From Chlorella sorokiniana (lineage: Eukaryota; Chlorophyta; Trebouxiophyceae; Chlorellales; Chlorellaceae): 64,000 bases of DNA. Below the pieces are notes generated by a model. It was not told the DNA's origin. It did not search any database and saw only the letters and a program-made list of their open reading frames with translations. Location: assembly GCA_025917655.1 (NCBI GenBank), contig CP084609.1:2476920-2540919 (forward strand). The letters are read 5' to 3'. Made by a program: the position numbers and the translations under genes. Positions 59,650-64,000 of this stretch are shown here, in pieces; the stretch's first letter is position 1; every line of letters starts with the position of its first letter.

Positions 59650-60702
59650 TCATGGAGCCATCCAGCTGCTGGGGGTGTTCCTCCCATACTTGTGATCCCT
59701 GGGCTCCACTCCCCTGCACTTCTTCTTCCAAACCCTCTGGCTGGCATTGAACGCATCGTCCGCCACCGCCACGTGCCACGGAGCCGCGCACGACTTCACA
59801 AAGCACTCACCAAGGTGGGCCACAATGTACCTCTCCTTCCCACCAGGCCCTGAGCTCCTTGCATCCACATCAAAGGGAAACTGGGACACATCTGCAGGGG
59901 CACCAGGCCTCTGCTCACACACTGCCGCCGCCGCAGCCCCCCCGCCGCCGCTGCCGCCGCCACAAAACACGACACTCACCGGTGTACCCATTCTTCATGT
60001 ACGCCACCAAAACGTGCAGGCCGACGTAAACACGAAACTCCGACTCCGTCTGCGACACGCCAACCGCCTCAGAAAGCCCAAACCGCCTGAGTACTGCTCG
60101 CACGTACCGCTCACCTCCCCTCTGGGAGGGCCCCAAGTGCCGTTTCGCTTCTCCGTCAACTCCAGGTCGCCGTAAAGGTCGAACTCCAAGTACGCGTACC
60201 CGCCAGGATCGCGACTCAGCACCACCCGACGGTCAGGCGGGCGGGCGGCGCCGCCAGGCAGCGCACGCACCTCTGCAAAGTTCTCAGCAAGCCTCCTCTT
60301 GCAGGCTGGCAGCACACACCCAGTGAAGATGTCCTCCTCCTTCTTGCAGTGCATGCTGTCCCTCACCAGCTTGGGCCACTGCAGCCAGCTGTCCTCCGCC
60401 GACGCCGCCGACAGCGCCACGCCGTGCCCGTCCTCGTCGCCCAACAAGGTGAAGGACTCCAGCTGCTTGGAGCCCTTGAAGCAGGGGTGTAGCACATGCT
60501 TCACCACATCCTCCCACTCAGTTCTGCTGACCCTCACAACTGACAGCTGCCTGCTGCCACCCTCCAGCACTGTGCACCTCAGCAAGCTGCCCTTCGATGC
60601 CTTCTTCGAAAAGCAGCGGAGCAGCAGCTTCCTCTGATACCTCTGCCTGCCTGCCCCCCCCTCCTGGCTGCCTTCCCTTTCTGCCTCCTGGTCACCATGC
60701 CT
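59650..60702 (-). CDS. Unknown protein next to the tyrosine-recombinase gene (possibly the 3' part of the same gene)
   Basis: No family recognised. The first exon starts at 60702 after a strong pyrimidine-rich CAG acceptor, so an upstream exon is expected. It reads RQRYQRKLLLRCFSKKASKG, LLRCTVLEGGSRQLSVVRVS, RTEWEDVVKHVLHPCFKGSK, FTLLGDEDGHGVALSAASAE, DSWLQWPKLVRDSMHCKKEE, VVLSRDPGGYAYLEFDLYGD and LELTEKRNGTWGPPRGE. After a frame change near 60115 it continues YVRAVLRRFGLSEAVGVSQT then FRVYVGLHVLVAYMKNGYTG, ending at a GTGAGT donor near 59979. The next exons read DVSQFPFDVDARSSGPGGKE, RYIVAHLG, then FVKSCAAPWHVAVADDAFNA and a stop at 59650. The consistent acidic/aromatic composition and clean splice sites argue that it is coding. 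Because it lies immediately behind the recombinase on the same strand, it may be an accessory protein or C-terminal extension of that element. Confidence 0.5.
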
Positions 60703-63568
60703 CTGCAGTGCATGCACAGGGGTTGGGGTCACATGGGAGGGTGAGCACATGGTGAGAGGGAGAGCAAATAATGAAGCTAAGGTAGGGGGGCGAAGGGAGC
60801 CTGCGCAACGGCGCAGGCACAGAATGCCTGACTAAAAGCCTGACTAAAAGAAAATAAGTGCTAGGAAGAAGGAGCTTGGGGCTCATGCTCTGTGCAGAAT
60901 CATAGTCTTCAGAAGAGGAGGAGCAAAGGTCAATCTCAATGTCCCAGCCCTCCTCCTCCTCCGCCGCCGGCCACTCCGGCTCCGCCTTCACCGCCACCAA
61001 GCCCTGCTGCTGCTGCTGCAGCTGGGCAAGCTGCTGCACAACTTGGGACTGGAACTGCTGCTGCTGCTGGTGCATCTCCACAAGCTGCTGCCTCAGCTCT
61101 GCTGGCTTGGGCTCCAGGGCTGGCACCAGGGGAAGCGCCGCAGGCGCCGCACCCGCCAGCTCCGCCAGCGGGTCCACCGCAGCCGTGCCAGCCTGCTGCA
61201 AGGCCACATGCCTGTAGTGCTCCATGTGCAGCTGGGACACCCTCATCTGCTCCAGCTTGAAGGTGGGGAAGTAGGTGGCCATCCACTGGTACAAGGAGTT
61301 GCCCATCCCCCACGCCGCCGACTCGTTGTCCGGCCCAGCGCCGCCGCGTGACATGCGGTCAGTGATGAACACATGCCTCCCAAACTTGGGGCACAGCCTG
61401 ACCCACTTCTGCAATGGGGGAGCAGGCAGGGTGGGGTGGTCAGGCTTGGGCATGCAAGTGGATGCTTGCAAGGGAGGGGGCTGGCCGGCGCTGCGCCGGT
61501 ACCGCTTCCGTACCGCAGCAGCGCACCCACCCACCTTGAAGATCCTGGTGACTGAGGAGGAGCTCATGGGGACACCACCATCCAAGGTGCAGAACGCTGT
61601 CTTGGTGCCCTGCACACACACCAAGGGGGCTGGCTCAGAAAAGCACCACGAGCGCGGCACCGCACACGCCCCCCAAGCCCGCCCCGCACCTCAGCGGCGA
61701 TCACGCCGTAGCAGTGGCTGAACCACACATCCATCCAGATGAGCATGGAGGGGGAAGGGGTAGGTGATGGGGGCCCTGTCCCTCTGGCTGCTGTGGTCAG
61801 AGGTCTTGTGGTGGGGGATGAAGAGGGAGTAGCCGCCACCAGGCGTGCGCAGAATGCCGTTGCCGCGGCAGCGCGACACGCGGCAGCTGCCCATGGGGCA
61901 GCTCTCAGGCCAATGGTCAGGGTGGCACAGGGAGGTGAACCACTCTGGCCTCCAGGGTGTCAGATGGGCCATCCAGCAGCAGAGCATGAGGCCCTTGCCC
62001 CAGGCCTCGGCCGCGGCGCGCACAGCGGGGTGGCCGGCATGCGACTCGAACAGGCGCAGCTCTGGGAACTTGAAGGAGGTGGAGGTGACAGTGCTGGTGG
62101 CAGGGGAGCCCCCAATTGCATCTGGAAGGGCCTGCAAGGGAGGGGGAGGGGCAGGCAGCCACATGGGTGGGAGGGGGAGGCACAGCGTACAGCCCACGTA
62201 CATCGCCCGTACCGCCACCAGTACAGCAGCCAGAGCAAGGTGCAGAAGGCTGGCACCCACCTTCATGAGCTCCACAGCCTTCTTCTTCTCCTCCTCAATG
62301 AAAGCAATGAGCTCAGGGGCATCCTTCCACTTGGCCCCCTCCATCAGGGCCTTGTAGTCGAAGGGCACGTGGCGGCAGATTTTGCGCAGCTGGTGCTTGA
62401 GGCTGGCAAGCTGGCTCTCCTGCTCCTTGAACTGCCTCTGCTTGGCTGCACCATAGGGCTGGGGGCTGAGGCCTTGAGGAAGTGCAGCAGCCTGAGGACA
62501 GAGTGGCAGGTCTTGGCCATGTAGTCGCCGCCGCGCCGCCTCGCCATCAGCACCGAGAGGTAGCGCAGGAAGGACACAAAGTTGTCCCTCAGCACAGCCA
62601 GGGTCAGCCTCTCATTCTCCTGCCTGCAGTGCTTCATGTAGAAGCCATAGTAGGCATTCAGATGGTACAGGGTGTTCTTCCATGTCCCGCAGCAGGCAGC
62701 AGGCAGGGGGGGTGGGGCCGCGTCGGCAGCCGGCGACAGGGCGACAGCTGGGCAGGCAGTTGGGGCAGTTCAAAAGCATTTCATGCATGCCAGGACACCA
62801 GCAGCCCCCTCCCTCCCCCTGCTCACTTCTGGTTGCCACTCTGCTCAATGCCAGGGGCTCTGTCCAGCCTCACATCATCATGCAAGAACTCCTTGAAGGC
62901 CCTGTACTGGGGGCCAGCCTCTTGCACGTCCGAGGCGCCAGCGCGCCGCCAGCCCGAACCGCGACGCCGCAAGCTCCTCAGGGGTGAGCCCATGGGGGCA
63001 GCCTCACCAGCCTCTCCCCTGCCTGAAATACTCAAGGAATGTGGGGGTGGGGGGCATACACACTCAGGGCAGTGCCTCTTGGCACAAGAGAGCAAGGTCA
63101 CATGGTGGTCGCGCGGCGGCGCCGGGAAGCAGGCGGCGCACTCACCATGCTGTGTTCATCCTCAGGATTCTCCAGCTCAGGGGGTGGAGGGGGGGTGGGG
63201 GTGGGAGCTCCTCCAGGCCCAGCAGCTGGGCAAAGGAAGCATCCACTGGGGGCTGAGCAAGGAGAGGGAGGCGAGCGCCGCGCGCACGGCCGCCGCGCGG
63301 GAGCCAAGCTGGCCTTGCTGCTGTTGGCTGGATAATCAGCATGATCTATGAGCAGATCAATCTCTGTGGGAGAGGCTCCCATCCAGGCAATGCCCTGGGC
63401 CACCCTTTGCAGTGCACCATTGAAACGCGTGCGACCGACGGGGCGGGCGCCGCCGGCGCGCAAGGCGGCACCGGTGCACACCCAGCCAGTTGGCCCCATC
63501 AAAGCTGAAAACCAGCAGCTGGACTGTGGTTTCAGGGCTGATGGTGAAGGAATGGAGAAAGTGTGCAT
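60692..63568 (-). CDS. Tyrosine-recombinase-like protein of a putative mobile element, 5' end cut off by the telomere
   Basis: The first visible exon begins at 63568 after a textbook TTTCTCTCTCTGGGCTGCAG acceptor (AHFLHSFTISPETTVQLLVF). Further exons: RFNGALQRVAQGIAWMGASP, QPPVDASFAQLLGLEEL, YRAFKEFLHDDVRLDRAPGI and TWKNTLYHLNAYYGFYMKHC. A helical core-binding-like part follows: LRDNFVSFLRYLSVLMARRR, YMAKTCHSVLRLLHFLKASA, HVPFDYKALMEGAKWKD. The catalytic part has GLMLCCWMAHLTPWRPEWFT (box I Arg, about 61938-61995), GYSLFIPHHKTSDHSS (Lys hairpin, about 61795-61830), FGRHVFITDRMSRGGAGPDN (R-H-x-F-x-T type box II, about 61325-61385) and WGMGNSLYQWMATYFP (MGxS plus candidate Tyr, about 61270-61312). 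A Gln-rich coiled coil (QQQQQFQSQVVQQLAQLQQQ) and an acidic Ser-rich tail (DLCSSSSEDYDSAQSM) follow; stop at 60692. The box order matches Crypton/DIRS-like tyrosine recombinases. Catalytic assignments are by eye, and three C-run frame breaks were bridged. Confidence 0.55.
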
Positions 63569-63620
63569 CTGCAGCCCAGAGAGAGAAAGTTTGGAGTGAC
63601 CTAAACATGCTTTACGCGGG

Positions 63621-64000
63621 GTTTAAGGGTTTAGGTTTTTAGGGTTTAGGTTTTAGTTTTAGGGTTTATGGTTTATGGTTTAGGGTGTAGGGTGTAGGGT
63701 GTAGGGTGTAGGGTTTTAGGGTTTAGGGTTTAGGGTTTAGGGTTTAGGGTTTAGGGTTTAGGGTTTAGGGTTTAGGTTTTAGGGTTTAGGGTTTAGGGTT
63801 TAGGGTTTAGGGTTTAGGGTTTAGGGTTTAGGGTTTAGGGTTTAGGGTTTAGGGTTTAGGGTTTAGGGTTTAGGGTTTAGGGTTTAGGGTTTAGGGTTTA
63901 GGGTTTAGGGTTTAGGGTTTAGGGTTTAGGGTTTAGGGTTTAGGGTTTAGGGTTTAGGGTTTAGGGTTTAGGGTTTAGGGTTTAGGGTTTAGGGTTTAGG
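63621..64000 (+). repeat. Telomere, TTTAGGG repeats with degenerate inner part
   Basis: Plant/Chlorella-type telomere with the G-rich strand reading toward the right end, so base 64000 faces the chromosome tip. The inner ~90 bases (63621-63712) are variants: TTTTTAGGG, TTTATGG and four TGTAGGG units. Mostly canonical heptamers follow, with one TTTAGG-TTTTAGGG slip near 63774-63783. From about 63784 the array is perfect. Confidence 0.98.

Overview
This window is the right-hand end of a nuclear chromosome from a green alga, most likely a trebouxiophyte of the Chlorella/Micractinium/Auxenochlorella group. The last ~380 bases are an uninterrupted telomere array of TTTAGGG, the heptamer used by Chlorella and land plants (Chlamydomonas uses TTTTAGGG). 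Genes are GC-rich, split by many short GT-AG introns with pyrimidine-rich acceptors, and dense on both strands. Several products are plant- or alga-typical (starch synthase III, PLAC8-type protein, transit-peptide-like N termini). Gene models were assembled by eye by joining open exon frames between plausible GT and AG sites, so inner boundaries are approximate; first and last codons are given where seen.

Layout, left to right: a Cys/Pro-rich secreted-type protein (minus, 3' end near 69); a Ca2+-dependent PI-PLC-like phosphodiesterase (plus, 2371-5883); SURF1, a cytochrome c oxidase assembly factor (minus, 6199-8952); an MFS transporter of the TetA/HIAT1 type (plus, 9901-14394); a CWF19/CwfJ splicing factor (plus, 14979-20681); a GNAT acetyltransferase (minus, 21099-22087); a 3'-truncated ABHD5/CGI-58-like hydrolase (plus, 22298-23997); a second, 5'-truncated copy of the CWF19 gene (plus, 24207-27163); a Nup43-like WD40 protein (plus, 27410-29256); a Golgi-type glycosyltransferase-like protein (minus, 29360-33332); a PLAC8-like Cys-rich protein (plus, 33929-35730); a conserved, probably plastid-targeted protein (plus, 36441-38328); an F-box/SPRY-like protein (plus, 38908-41438); a WD40 protein (plus, 42637-44942); and starch synthase III with three CBM53-type starch-binding domains (plus, 46390-54850).

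From about 54,850 to the end the character changes. There is a gene-poor, locally AT-richer subtelomere with a spaced 85-bp direct repeat. It is followed by a minus-strand gene pair that looks like a tyrosine-recombinase mobile element whose 5' end is cut off by the telomere. These genes form no operon-like unit and are mostly ordinary housekeeping genes. The notable features are the recent 3.1-kb duplication of the CWF19 3' half, the hydrolase lost at its breakpoint, and the recombinase gene ending at the chromosome tip.

Single-base frame breaks recur inside conserved exons, mostly at G or C runs, in many of these genes. I read most of them as sequence errors rather than true pseudogenes.
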